DNA of 5,177 nt from JBEKLJ01 sp050010255 (GCA_050010255.1 JBEKLJ010000226.1:1-5177), one strand, 5' to 3'. Counted from the first letter of the stretch, positions 1 to 5,113 are shown. The notes: a model not told the origin generated them from the letters alone. Translations and numbers: made by a program.

Positions 1-1176
1 GACCGGGTGCCGGTGGCCTCGGGCGGGATGCAGCCGTTCGGCGGCGGGGGGACGGGGGGCGGAGGTTACGGCTCGCTCTATAACCAGTTCACTTTCCTGG
101 ATGTGGGCGTGAACGTGGACATCACCCCCACGGTGCACGGCAACGGCGAGGTGACGCTGAAGGTGATGCTGGACATCTCGACCGTGCGCGACCGGGTCGA
201 CATCGCGGGAGTCTCGCAGCCGTTGATCGGGCAGCGCAAGGTGGAGCACGAGATCCGCATCAGAGAAGGGGAGGCCAGCCTGCTCGGCGGCCTGATGCAG
301 ATCCAAGACACCAAAGTGGTCTCCGGCATCCCGGGGCTGGGGAGTATACCGGTGCTGAAGCGGCTGTTCACCAGCGAGAGCCGGGAGAAGGACCAGAGCG
401 AGCTGCTGATCGCTCTGATTCCGCACATTGTGCGCACACCGGGCATCACGGACCTGAACCTCCGGCCGGTGGCGGCCGGCACGGAAAACGTCACCCGAAT
501 GAGCCTGACGCCGCGGGCGGAAGCGACGGCCCCGGCGGCTCCCGCCGCCCCGGCCGCCCAGCCGCCGGCCGGAGCACCGCCGGCGCAGCCGCCGCCTGTT
601 CCGGCACAGCCGCAGCCTGTTCCGACACAGCCGCAGCCTGTTTCTGCGCAGCCGCAGTCTGTTCCGGCACAGCCGCAGCCTGTTCCGGCGCAGCCCGCGT
701 CCACGGCGCCGCAGCCGGTCCCGCCGGCTCCGCAGGCGCCCCCGGCTCCCATCTCGCCCGCGCCGATGCGGCTGCTGTTCCGGCCGGGGAGCGTGCAGGC
801 GCGGTCGGGGTCGACCTTCACGCTCCAGCTCGATGCCGACAGTGCGCGCGACCTGGTCGCGGCGCCGTTCCACCTGAAGTTCGACCCGCAGCTTCTGCGC
901 TTGCAGGAGATCGCCGTGGGCGGCCTGCTCTCGAGCGACGGGCAGAAGGTCATCTTCACGCGGAACATCCTCAACGACGCCGGCGACGCGACGGTGAACC
1001 TGAACCGGCTGCCCGGCGCGGGCGGCGTGAACGGCTCGGGCACGCTGGCGGTGTTCACCTTCCAGGCAATCAAGCCCGGCGCGACCGTGGTGACGTTCTC
1101 CGAGCTGGGCGCGCGGAACTCCGCCATGCAGCCGGTCACGACCGACCTGCCGCACGCCGGGGTCATGATCCAATAG
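1..1176 (+). CDS. Secretin (GspD/PilQ family) with C-terminal cohesin domain, 3' part
   Basis: The reading frame is open from base 1, so the N-terminus lies outside the window; the GTG at 7 is not a credible start. Counting base 1 as residue 1, residues about 28-147 are the C-terminal secretin domain. They show the beta-rich pattern TFLDVGVNVDITPTV, the ERIREGE-like segment HEIRIREGEASLLGGL and the hallmark GLGSIPVLKRLF (112-123), ending in ELLIALIPHIV. Residues about 178-255 are a Pro/Ala/Gln linker. Residues about 256-391 resemble a cohesin domain (LLFRPGSVQARSGSTFTLQL, FHLKFDPQLLRL, GSGTLAVFTFQA). Secretins form multimeric outer-membrane channels for type II secretion or type IV pili; cohesin modules bind protein partners. 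The two pseudopilin genes that follow support a secretion or pilus role. The domain calls are from sequence patterns; the ligand of the cohesin part is unknown. Confidence 0.88.
   Translation, partial: DRVPVASGGMQPFGGGGTGGGGYGSLYNQFTFLDVGVNVDITPTVHGNGEVTLKVMLDISTVRDRVDIAGVSQPLIGQRKVEHEIRIREGEASLLGGLMQIQDTKVVSGIPGLGSIPVLKRLFTSESREKDQSELLIALIPHIVRTPGITDLNLRPVAAGTENVTRMSLTPRAEATAPAAPAAPAAQPPAGAPPAQPPPVPAQPQPVPTQPQPVSAQPQSVPAQPQPVPAQPASTAPQPVPPAPQAPPAPISPAPMRLLFRPGSVQARSGSTFTLQLDADSARDLVAAPFHLKFDPQLLRLQEIAVGGLLSSDGQKVIFTRNILNDAGDATVNLNRLPGAGGVNGSGTLAVFTFQAIKPGATVVTFSELGARNSAMQPVTTDLPHAGVMIQ
595..699 (+). repeat. Five 21-bp tandem repeats coding a Pro/Gln heptapeptide linker
   Basis: Five in-frame units start at 595, 616, 637, 658 and 679. 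Each codes a variant of PVPAQPQ: PVPAQPQ, PVPTQPQ, PVSAQPQ, SVPAQPQ, PVPAQPA. They sit between the secretin and cohesin domains and probably act as an extended, flexible or periplasm-spanning spacer. Copy number could vary by slippage between strains. Confidence 0.9.
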
Positions 1177-1180
1177 GGAC

Positions 1181-1660
1181 ATGCCAGGGGCGGCCAGGCG
1201 CGGGAAGGGCCAGCGGGGGCTGACGCTGATCGAGCTGATCGTGGCGTTCATGCTCATCGCGCTGCTGGCGACCATGGCCATCCCGCTGGCGCGGGTCAGG
1301 GTGCGGCGGGAGAAAGAGAAGGAGCTGCGGTGGGCGCTCAGGGAGCTGCGCACGGCCATCGACAAGTACAAGGACGCCTGCGACTTCCGCATGATCCCGC
1401 CGGGCCAGATCGACAGCGACTGCTACCCGGAGAGCCTGCAGCAACTGGTAGAGGGCGTGCGCTTGCAGGGCAGCCAGGACAAGAAGATGAAGTTCCTCAG
1501 GCGCATTCCCAGGGACCCGATGATGAGTTCCTTCGAGTGGGGCCTGCGCTCGACGCGCGACGACCCGGACTCGATGACCTGGGGCGGGCAAAACGTCTTC
1601 GACGTGTACACCAAGAGCCTGGATAAGGCCCGGGATGGCACGTCCTACTCGGATTGGTGA
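1181..1660 (+). CDS. Type II secretion GspG-like pseudopilin (first copy)
   Basis: The 159-residue protein has a short basic leader ending in G13 and then a type III (prepilin) signal, LTLIEL, with Glu at mature position 5 (E18) and a hydrophobic helix to about residue 37. A prepilin peptidase would cut after G13 and methylate Leu14. The rest matches the small globular GspG-type domain: an amphipathic helix (44-63), a P-R-D-P segment (110-113) and a C-terminal DGTSYSDW like the calcium-loop end of GspG. Cys67 and Cys81 lie in the loop after the long helix and could form a disulfide; the second copy lacks them. ATG 1181 lies 4 nt after the secretin stop, with AGGGA overlapping that stop as the likely ribosome site, so translation is probably coupled. 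It would be inserted in the inner membrane and assembled into the periplasmic pseudopilus. Confidence 0.85.
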   Translation: MPGAARRGKGQRGLTLIELIVAFMLIALLATMAIPLARVRVRREKEKELRWALRELRTAIDKYKDACDFRMIPPGQIDSDCYPESLQQLVEGVRLQGSQDKKMKFLRRIPRDPMMSSFEWGLRSTRDDPDSMTWGGQNVFDVYTKSLDKARDGTSYSDW

Positions 1661-2070
1661 TGCGCACGGAACGCCGGCGGGGGAGCCGCCTCGGATTCAC
1701 GCTGATCGAGCTGATGATCGTGCTGACGATCATCACGATCCTGGTGTCGATCGCGGTGCCGATGTACCAGAAGGCCGTGCTGCGGGCCCGCGAGAGCCTG
1801 CTGCGGAGCAACCTGTTCACGCTGCGCTCGGTGATCGACGAGTACGCCTACGACAAGCAGAAGGCGCCGCAAGCCTTGCAGGAGCTGGTGACGGAGGGCT
1901 ACCTGCGGGAGATCCCGATGGACCCGATCACGGGGTCGAACTCGACCTGGCAGTTGATCATGGAGGACGCCGCGACCACGGTGAACCAGGCCGAGCCGGG
2001 CATCTTCGACGTGCGCAGCGGCTCGGATAAGGCCAGCCCGCTCGATGGCACGCCCTACGCGGACTGGTGA
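1660..2070 (+). CDS. Type II secretion GspG-like pseudopilin (second copy)
   Basis: ATG 1660 overlaps the TGA of the preceding gene by one base (TGATG), giving 136 residues. TTG and GTG triplets at 1654 and 1657 are in frame, but the stop-start overlap favours the ATG. The leader ends LG12 and is followed by FTLIEL, with the required Glu at mature position 5 (E17) and a hydrophobic helix to about residue 35. The body carries the GspG signature DPITGS and ends DGTPYADW. It is closer to the classical major pseudopilin than the first copy and is probably the main subunit of the pseudopilus, but an equivalent role in a type IV pilus-like machine is possible. No further secretion gene follows within the window, so the operon appears to end here. 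Confidence 0.88.
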   Translation: MRTERRRGSRLGFTLIELMIVLTIITILVSIAVPMYQKAVLRARESLLRSNLFTLRSVIDEYAYDKQKAPQALQELVTEGYLREIPMDPITGSNSTWQLIMEDAATTVNQAEPGIFDVRSGSDKASPLDGTPYADW

Positions 2071-2120
2071 GGGCGCCGCTGGGAGGCGGTGGCCGGCTCC
2101 GCGACGAAGCCCGGTAGGGT

Positions 2121-2134
2121 GGCTCTCCCGAGCC
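2121..2134 (+). terminator. GC-rich hairpin after the pseudopilin operon
   Basis: GGCTC and GAGCC pair around a TCCC loop, 51 nt after the last pseudopilin stop. There is no T-tract, so a terminator role is only a possibility. The surrounding 2071-2192 shows no convincing gene. Confidence 0.25.
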
Positions 2135-2192
2135 GCGCGCCAGCCTCCAGGGTGGCACAGCCAGGGCTGGCAGTCCATTGCCGCGCGCTGCT

Positions 2193-2201
2193 TGCTACAC
2201 T
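2193..2201 (+). promoter_or_regulatory. Extended -10 element of the tRNA-Gln promoter
   Basis: TGCTACACT is an extended -10 (TGn + TACACT) 28 nt before the mature tRNA 5' end. No good -35 lies at the normal distance. A short inverted repeat, CGAGAGC/GCTCTCG at 2208-2223, falls in the predicted 5' leader just before the tRNA and may be a processing feature. Confidence 0.45.
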
Positions 2202-2229
2202 ACCTTTCGAGAGCCTGCTCTCGCCCGCT

Positions 2230-2303
2230 TCCCCGGTCGTCTAATGGTAGGACAGCGGCCTTTGGAGCCGTGAATCGTGGTTCGAATCCATGCCGGGGAG
2301 CCA
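2230..2303 (+). tRNA. tRNA-Gln (anticodon TTG)
   Basis: A full cloverleaf can be folded by hand. The acceptor stem is TCCCCGG/CCGGGGA with discriminator G and an encoded CCA (2301-2303). The D-stem is GTC/GAC. The anticodon stem is GCGGC/GCCGT with loop CTTTGGA (2260-2266) and anticodon TTG at 2262-2264. The T-arm is CGTGG, TTCGAAT, CCATG. It is 74 nt long and reads glutamine CAA, and by wobble CAG. It appears to be transcribed alone; no rho-independent terminator is clear downstream. Confidence 0.95.
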
Positions 2304-2585
2304 CCCCAGTTTGGCTATTTGCAGGCATTGCTCTTCTGCTTCTTGGACTTGCCGGTTCGAACGCCGCTGGCGCCCCAGAGTGGACTCGAACTCTTCGCGG
2401 GCGCACGAGGTCTCCGATCGGCTGATAGCTTGCGGTTAAGGCTGCAATCCAAACGGAATCGGTAAACACCGACTTTCGGCGAGTGATCTTCAGCGGGACG
2501 TGCCTTGGCGACGCCTTGTGCCAGCGATCTCCCAAGGCTCCAAGACTGCGCAAATTCCTTTGGAACATACCTCCGGACCTCTGCG
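2304..2585. other. Intergenic stretch without a recognisable gene
   Basis: All six frames here give short, arginine- or proline-rich products without family resemblance. The only structured element seen is a tRNA-3'-end-like fragment on the minus strand (2368-2390). The stretch ends with the promoter of the DinB-like gene. Confidence 0.6.
2368..2390 (-). other. tRNA 3'-end-like fragment, possible attachment-site relic
   Basis: Read on the minus strand, these 23 nt have the order and spacing of a tRNA 3' end: T-loop TTCGAGT, T-stem half CCACT, acceptor half CTGGGGC, discriminator G, then CCA. The 5' partners are missing: the bases before the T-loop (AAGAG) do not pair with CCACT, and no matching acceptor GCCCCAG lies about 70 nt upstream. 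Elements that integrate at tRNA 3' ends leave such partial copies. It differs from the neighbouring tRNA-Gln, so another tRNA would be the parent. Chance resemblance remains possible. Confidence 0.35.
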
Positions 2586-2597
2586 TAAAATCCATCT
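2586..2597 (+). promoter_or_regulatory. -10 box placed for a leaderless transcript of the DinB-like gene
   Basis: TAAAAT at 2586-2591 lies 6 nt before ATG 2598, so transcription would start at or next to the A of the start codon. No Shine-Dalgarno sequence precedes the ATG, which agrees with leaderless translation. A TTGGAA at 2560-2565 could serve as -35 but at 20 nt the spacer is long. Confidence 0.4.
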
Positions 2598-3158
2598 ATG
2601 AACACTCAATGGTTGTCTCGCGTTGCCGTCCTGTTTCTGCTGGGTTCGCTCGTCGGCCTGGCTCAGCAACCCGCCCCGCCGCCAACCGCACCAGCCAATC
2701 CGCTTGGTTCCGACGTGCGCATGGCGTTCGAGTACCTAACCAATACAATAATCGCCTCGGCCGAGAAAATGCCGGCCGAAAACTACGCATTCAAGCCCGT
2801 GCCGGAAGTGCGCTCTTTCGGCCAGATTCTAGGGCATATCGCCGACGCGCAGTACTCGATGTGCGCCGCCCTCAGGGGAGTGAGCCGTCCGGAGATCCAG
2901 GTGGAGAAGACCAAAACGGCGAAGGCCGAACTGGTGGCTGCGCTCAATGAGGCCGTCGCGTTCTGCAGGCCTGCGTACGCGGATTTTACCGACGCCAGGG
3001 CCGCGGAGACGGTGAAGCTCTTCGGAGAGGATCACACGCGCCTGGGTGTGCTCTATTTCAACAACCTTCACGCCGTTTCGCACTACGGCAACCTCGTCAC
3101 TTACATGCGCATGAAAGGCATCGTGCCGCCTTCGAGCGAGCCGCGCCCGAAGAAGTGA
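2598..3158 (+). CDS. Exported DinB-family protein
   Basis: The 186-residue product starts with a signal peptide: basic Arg8, hydrophobic core VAVLFLLGSLVGLA and a likely cut after Ala22. A Pro-rich stretch (25-35) leads into a DinB-like four-helix domain. The family's metal-binding His triad is visible as His80 (ILGHIAD), His158 and His162 (NNLHAVSHYGNL), and the end YMRMKGIVPPS is typical of these proteins. Cytoplasmic DinB/YfiT relatives are metal-dependent thiol transferases or are unassigned; the substrate of the exported forms is unknown. Exported DinB proteins are, to my knowledge, frequent in Solibacter-like acidobacteria. ATG 2598 is chosen because the signal peptide starts directly after it. 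The gene appears monocistronic, starting from its own promoter and followed at once by a GC hairpin. Confidence 0.85.
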   Translation: MNTQWLSRVAVLFLLGSLVGLAQQPAPPPTAPANPLGSDVRMAFEYLTNTIIASAEKMPAENYAFKPVPEVRSFGQILGHIADAQYSMCAALRGVSRPEIQVEKTKTAKAELVAALNEAVAFCRPAYADFTDARAAETVKLFGEDHTRLGVLYFNNLHAVSHYGNLVTYMRMKGIVPPSSEPRPKK

Positions 3159-3159
3159 C

Positions 3160-3184
3160 GGCGGCGCCCTGCCTCTTCGCCGCC
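3160..3184 (+). terminator. GC hairpin directly after the DinB-like gene
   Basis: GGCGGCG (3160-3166) pairs perfectly with CGCCGCC (3178-3184) around an 11-nt loop, starting 2 nt after the stop codon. No T-tract follows, so it is a candidate terminator or mRNA 3' end stabiliser. Confidence 0.4.
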
Positions 3185-3527
3185 CGGTTGGGGGAGGACG
3201 CCTTCGCTCCGCACGCGTCGATTTTGCCGGCCATCGAAGGCGCCCACTCCTGGGTGTACCAGAAGACGAGGCGTTCGCTCCTGCCGACCATGAGCTTCTG
3301 CTCGTCCTGCAACGGGCGCGTGGACGCGAGCTCGCGATGGAAGAGGCCGGTGACGCGCCGGTCCTTCGGGGTCCCAGTGCGCCTGCGCGTAATAACGGTC
3401 GCCGCCTGGCTCCGGGACCCGGCCCTCCGCCAGCCCCCGCAGCCAAGGCCCAAGTCGCGCCATCGGGTCACGCAGGACGCGAAGGTTGTCGCCGCCCCTA
3501 GCCGGTACCGGTCCCGGCATTCCGGGC
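3185..3527. other. Region with coding-like GC3 but no assignable gene
   Basis: Long open frames exist on both strands and share the same GC-rich third positions, so bias alone cannot choose between them. On the minus strand, one frame gives plausible sequence around RYYAQAHWDPEG (about 3385-3350), and a second, one base off, continues as RRVTGLFHREL and LVFWYTQEWAPSMAGKI (to about 3220). This would fit a gene broken by a frameshift. The plus-strand frame is rich in Arg, Ser and Pro and resembles no family known to me. In integron terms it lies just outside the attC site. It also contains a hairpin with arms CCGGG/CCCGG (within 3513-3526). Confidence 0.35.
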
Positions 3528-3587
3528 ACCTGACGCGATCGAGTTCAGCGGGGAGCGCAGCGAGTCCGCTGAAACGAGGCGTTAGGC
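3528..3587 (-). other. attC-like integron recombination site
   Basis: Read on the minus strand, the site begins 12 nt after the stop of the cassette gene. It shows R'' GCCTAAC (3587-3581), a 5-nt spacer, L'' GTTTCAGCGG (3575-3566), a 14-nt centre, L' CCGCTGAAC (3551-3543), a spacer and R' GTCAGGT (3534-3528). L'' pairs with L' except for one extra T, in the same place as the extrahelical base of known attC sites, where the L'' strand carries the additional base. R'' fits the RYYYAAC consensus. R' departs from GTTRRRY at the third base, and its spacer is about 2 nt longer than usual, so recombination may be impaired. At 60 bp it is at the short end of the known attC range. Read in the other direction it has a perfect GTTAGGC, but the extra base and the gene position favour the minus strand. 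Confidence 0.72.
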
Positions 3588-3599
3588 ACCATGCCACCG

Positions 3600-4727
3600 T
3601 CACCAAGGCCGGAATGCGCGCTCGTCGTGCTTTGTGACGGTCTTGGCAAAGAGAACGGTGTGAACGCCCGTCCGAAGATTGATGGAAACGATTCGGCTCG
3701 AATTAGTGCTTCGGTCGTAGTCTGTAATGATCATCTCGTCATCGAAAGGCAGGGACCACTCTAGCTGACCTCTCTGCCAAAGCTTCCGGCCGTCCGACAA
3801 GGAGAAGCAGGCGGCGTCGTATATGCCGGCAGTAATCACATAGTCGCCGTAGAGACGGAACCTAAGAATCTCCTTGGCCGAGAGATGAAGACGTGTCTTT
3901 GGAGTGCAGGCCGGCAGGTCGCAGAAGAAGAGCGTGGCCTCTCCCGGCGCATCGGCGCTCTCTAGCACCGCTAATCCGGTTCCGTGATCGGACAGGTCGA
4001 GATACTGTCCTGTTCGGCGAGAGAGCACCTCTCCCATCTCCGGATCTACGACGAGCAGCGTGGACCCGAACGCGCCGTTGATTACCGCAAGAAGGTTGCC
4101 GACGCCAACGGATCGCACGGCATCGGGCGGAGATCCTGCGAGAGGCAGCGACCAGCGGAGTGTGCCGTTACCGCGATCGTAGCCATTGAGGGTTGCGCTC
4201 GTTACGGTAAATGAAGAGTTGGGGTATGTCTTGCGTACGGTTGCGAGGCCGACGACCGTCTTCGGTGTGACGAACTCGATTGAGTCGACGTTTGAGACGT
4301 GCCAGAGGGGCGTGCTTCGCCCAAAAGCGAGGAATTGGATGTCGCGATGTCCCGGGCGCGTATCGACCGAGAACGAATACCGAAGGTCGGCATCCATTAC
4401 ATACGCTTGAAAAGCGGGGAGCGTGAGGAGCATGGTCTTCTTCCCGTCCTTGACATCAACTCGCAAGACCTGACGGCCTGTCTGAACTACGACAGCGGAC
4501 TCGTCGAGACGCTGTGGGTCAACCCGTTCACTGAAGCCGACCTCCCACTGCAGCCCGCCGTGCTTGTCGAGGGCGATGAGGCGCGTACGGTCCACAGAGG
4601 TGAAGACGATTCGGTCTGGGAAGATGAAGGGATGTCCGAAGCAAGGTCGAACCACTACGTTGGCTGATCCCAGGCTGCCGAAGAGGACGGAAGCGAGGGC
4701 GATCAGGAGAATTCGAATGTTGTGCAC
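3600..4727 (-). CDS. Exported PQQ-type beta-propeller protein (cassette gene)
   Basis: The 375-residue product has an N-terminal signal peptide: Arg5, hydrophobic core ILLIALASVLFGSLG and a likely cut after Ala22. The rest is built from repeats with the PQQ/BamB-like pattern of a beta-propeller blade, hydrophobic-x-Leu-Asp/Tyr-x-x-x-Gly-x-x-x-Trp: RLIALDKHGGLQW (49-61), LRVDVKDGKK (88-97), LNGYDRGNGTLRW (180-192), LLVVDPEMGEVL, FSLSDGRKLW and IVSINLRTGVH. The residues known to bind PQQ in dehydrogenases are not recognisable, so a structural or binding role is likelier than an enzyme. A lipobox is absent, so it should be periplasmic or secreted. The start is GTG 4727 with AAAGG (4737-4733) 5 nt upstream. 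The gene ends 12 nt before attC. Its exact function cannot be told. Confidence 0.8.
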   Translation of the reverse strand: MHNIRILLIALASVLFGSLGSANVVVRPCFGHPFIFPDRIVFTSVDRTRLIALDKHGGLQWEVGFSERVDPQRLDESAVVVQTGRQVLRVDVKDGKKTMLLTLPAFQAYVMDADLRYSFSVDTRPGHRDIQFLAFGRSTPLWHVSNVDSIEFVTPKTVVGLATVRKTYPNSSFTVTSATLNGYDRGNGTLRWSLPLAGSPPDAVRSVGVGNLLAVINGAFGSTLLVVDPEMGEVLSRRTGQYLDLSDHGTGLAVLESADAPGEATLFFCDLPACTPKTRLHLSAKEILRFRLYGDYVITAGIYDAACFSLSDGRKLWQRGQLEWSLPFDDEMIITDYDRSTNSSRIVSINLRTGVHTVLFAKTVTKHDERAFRPW

Positions 4728-4732
4728 GTGGA

Positions 4733-4737
4733 CCTTT
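4733..4737 (-). promoter_or_regulatory. Ribosome binding site deciding the GTG start of the cassette gene
   Basis: AAAGG (read on the minus strand) lies 5 nt before GTG 4727, and the signal peptide begins at that codon. No in-frame ATG gives a better start. Confidence 0.5.
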
Positions 4738-4779
4738 CTGGCGTCTTGCGGGCGTTCGACTTAAGGGCCGACCGCTAGT

Positions 4780-4798
4780 GCCAAACTCTTGTTTAGGC
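4780..4798 (-). other. attI-like integron core site
   Basis: The minus strand reads GCCTAAACAAGAGTTTGGC, an imperfect inverted repeat (GCCTAAAC / GTTTGGC). Compared with the attI1 core as I remember it, CCCTAAAACAAAGTTAGGC, 14 of 19 positions agree, including G/TT at the cut point and GGC at the end. It lies between the intI remnant and the cassette gene, where attI is expected. It deviates from GTTRRRY at one base. Known attI sites share little sequence, so this call depends on context. Confidence 0.5.
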
Positions 4799-4872
4799 TG
4801 ACCGCGATAGAACTAGTCCCGGCCAGCCTGCCACCAAACCGCCATCAGCGAACCTGGGCCGCAACCGCTTTC

Positions 4873-4904
4873 ATTGTAATGACTTCTTCCATGTCCAATG
4901 ACTT
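4873..4904 (-). promoter_or_regulatory. Candidate cassette promoter with direct repeats
   Basis: On the minus strand a good -10, TACAAT (4878-4873), lies about 75 nt upstream of the attI-like site. At 17 nt spacing the -35 would be the weak TCATTG (4901-4896); TTGGAC (4898-4893) has only a 14-nt spacer. The plus-strand octamer AATGACTT occurs twice, at 4878-4885 and 4897-4904, 19 bp apart, overlapping these boxes, and could bind a regulator. The stretch 4799-4915 holds no gene. Confidence 0.3.
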
Positions 4905-4915
4905 TTCTCCCAGTT

Positions 4916-5113
4916 CTAGGCCGACCTGGGGGCCGGCATAATGCGGCCGTTCTCGCTGGACCCGGCTTTCCGCAGAGGGTCAAGGGGACTCTGCACCCCT
5001 CGCCCGCCATGATTCAATACGTGCATGTAGACCATCGTGGTCTGGAAGTCCTTGTCGTCGGACAATCCCTGACACCGCACGACAAAGCCCTTAGCTTCGG
5101 GCTCGCTGTTCAA
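4916..5113 (-). pseudogene. intI: Integron integrase (tyrosine recombinase) C-terminal remnant
   Basis: The frame reads QTTMVYMHVLN followed by HGGRGVQSPLDPL, which matches the conserved C-terminal end of integron integrases (TTMIYTHVLNRGG..GVRSPLD). The Tyr codon at 5029-5027 corresponds to the catalytic nucleophile. Just before it, CQGLSDDKDF stands where VQELLGHKDV is expected, so the conserved LGH histidine is gone, and GFVVR replaces GYDIR with one residue missing. The H-x-L-R-H box that should lie about 25 residues further upstream cannot be found in any minus frame; only a vague trace near 5130-5115 remains. The frame also runs 11 residues past the usual end, to TAG 4918-4916. The remnant points towards the attI-like site and the cassette. 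Other tyrosine recombinases share the Tyr motif, but the HVLN-GG-GV-SPLD tail is specific to IntI. Confidence 0.75.

Larger units (their letters stand above)
3534..4785 (-). mobile_element. Putative integron gene cassette (single)
   Basis: The limits are the predicted G/TT cut points of the attI-like site (4786/4785) and the attC R' box (G at 3534), about 1.25 kb. It carries one gene filling almost the whole length, 58 nt of leader and an attC directly behind the gene, as usual for cassettes. The GC content of the gene is visibly lower than that of the secretion operon, which supports separate origin. Both boundaries rest on pattern recognition, not on a comparison of occupied and empty sites. 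Confidence 0.55.

Noticed and set aside
595..699. Regularly spaced repeats that could suggest a CRISPR array
   Set aside because: The units are adjacent 21-mers without spacers, in frame, and code a Pro/Gln linker.
78..1166. Long minus-strand open frame opposite the secretin gene
   Set aside because: Its Cys/Gly-rich middle is the mirror of the Pro/Gln linker repeats, and the plus strand has clear secretin and cohesin motifs.
1635..2030. Plus-strand open frame overlapping the second pseudopilin, and minus frame 1645-2178
   Set aside because: Both are out-of-frame shadows with Arg/Gly/Ala-rich translation; the pseudopilin frame has the FTLIEL signal.
2045..2425. Plus-strand open frame running through the tRNA gene
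   Set aside because: It overlaps the end of the pseudopilin gene and the whole tRNA-Gln and resembles no protein family.
2368..2441. Complete minus-strand tRNA gene
   Set aside because: Only the 3' 23 nt fit; no pairing T-stem, anticodon arm or 5' acceptor strand could be found.
3528..3587. Reading the inverted repeat as a simple bidirectional terminator for the convergent genes
   Set aside because: It has no T-tract, and the R''/L''/L'/R' boxes, the extra L'' base and the nearby intI remnant fit attC better; it may still slow transcription.
3155..3637. Plus-strand open frame of 160 codons
   Set aside because: It runs straight through the attC-like repeat into the cassette gene, is rich in Arg/Ser/Pro, and its GC3 bias is shared with the opposite strand.
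4813..5010. Minus-strand open frame of 65 codons overlapping the intI remnant
   Set aside because: It is out of frame with the integrase motif and has no recognisable features.
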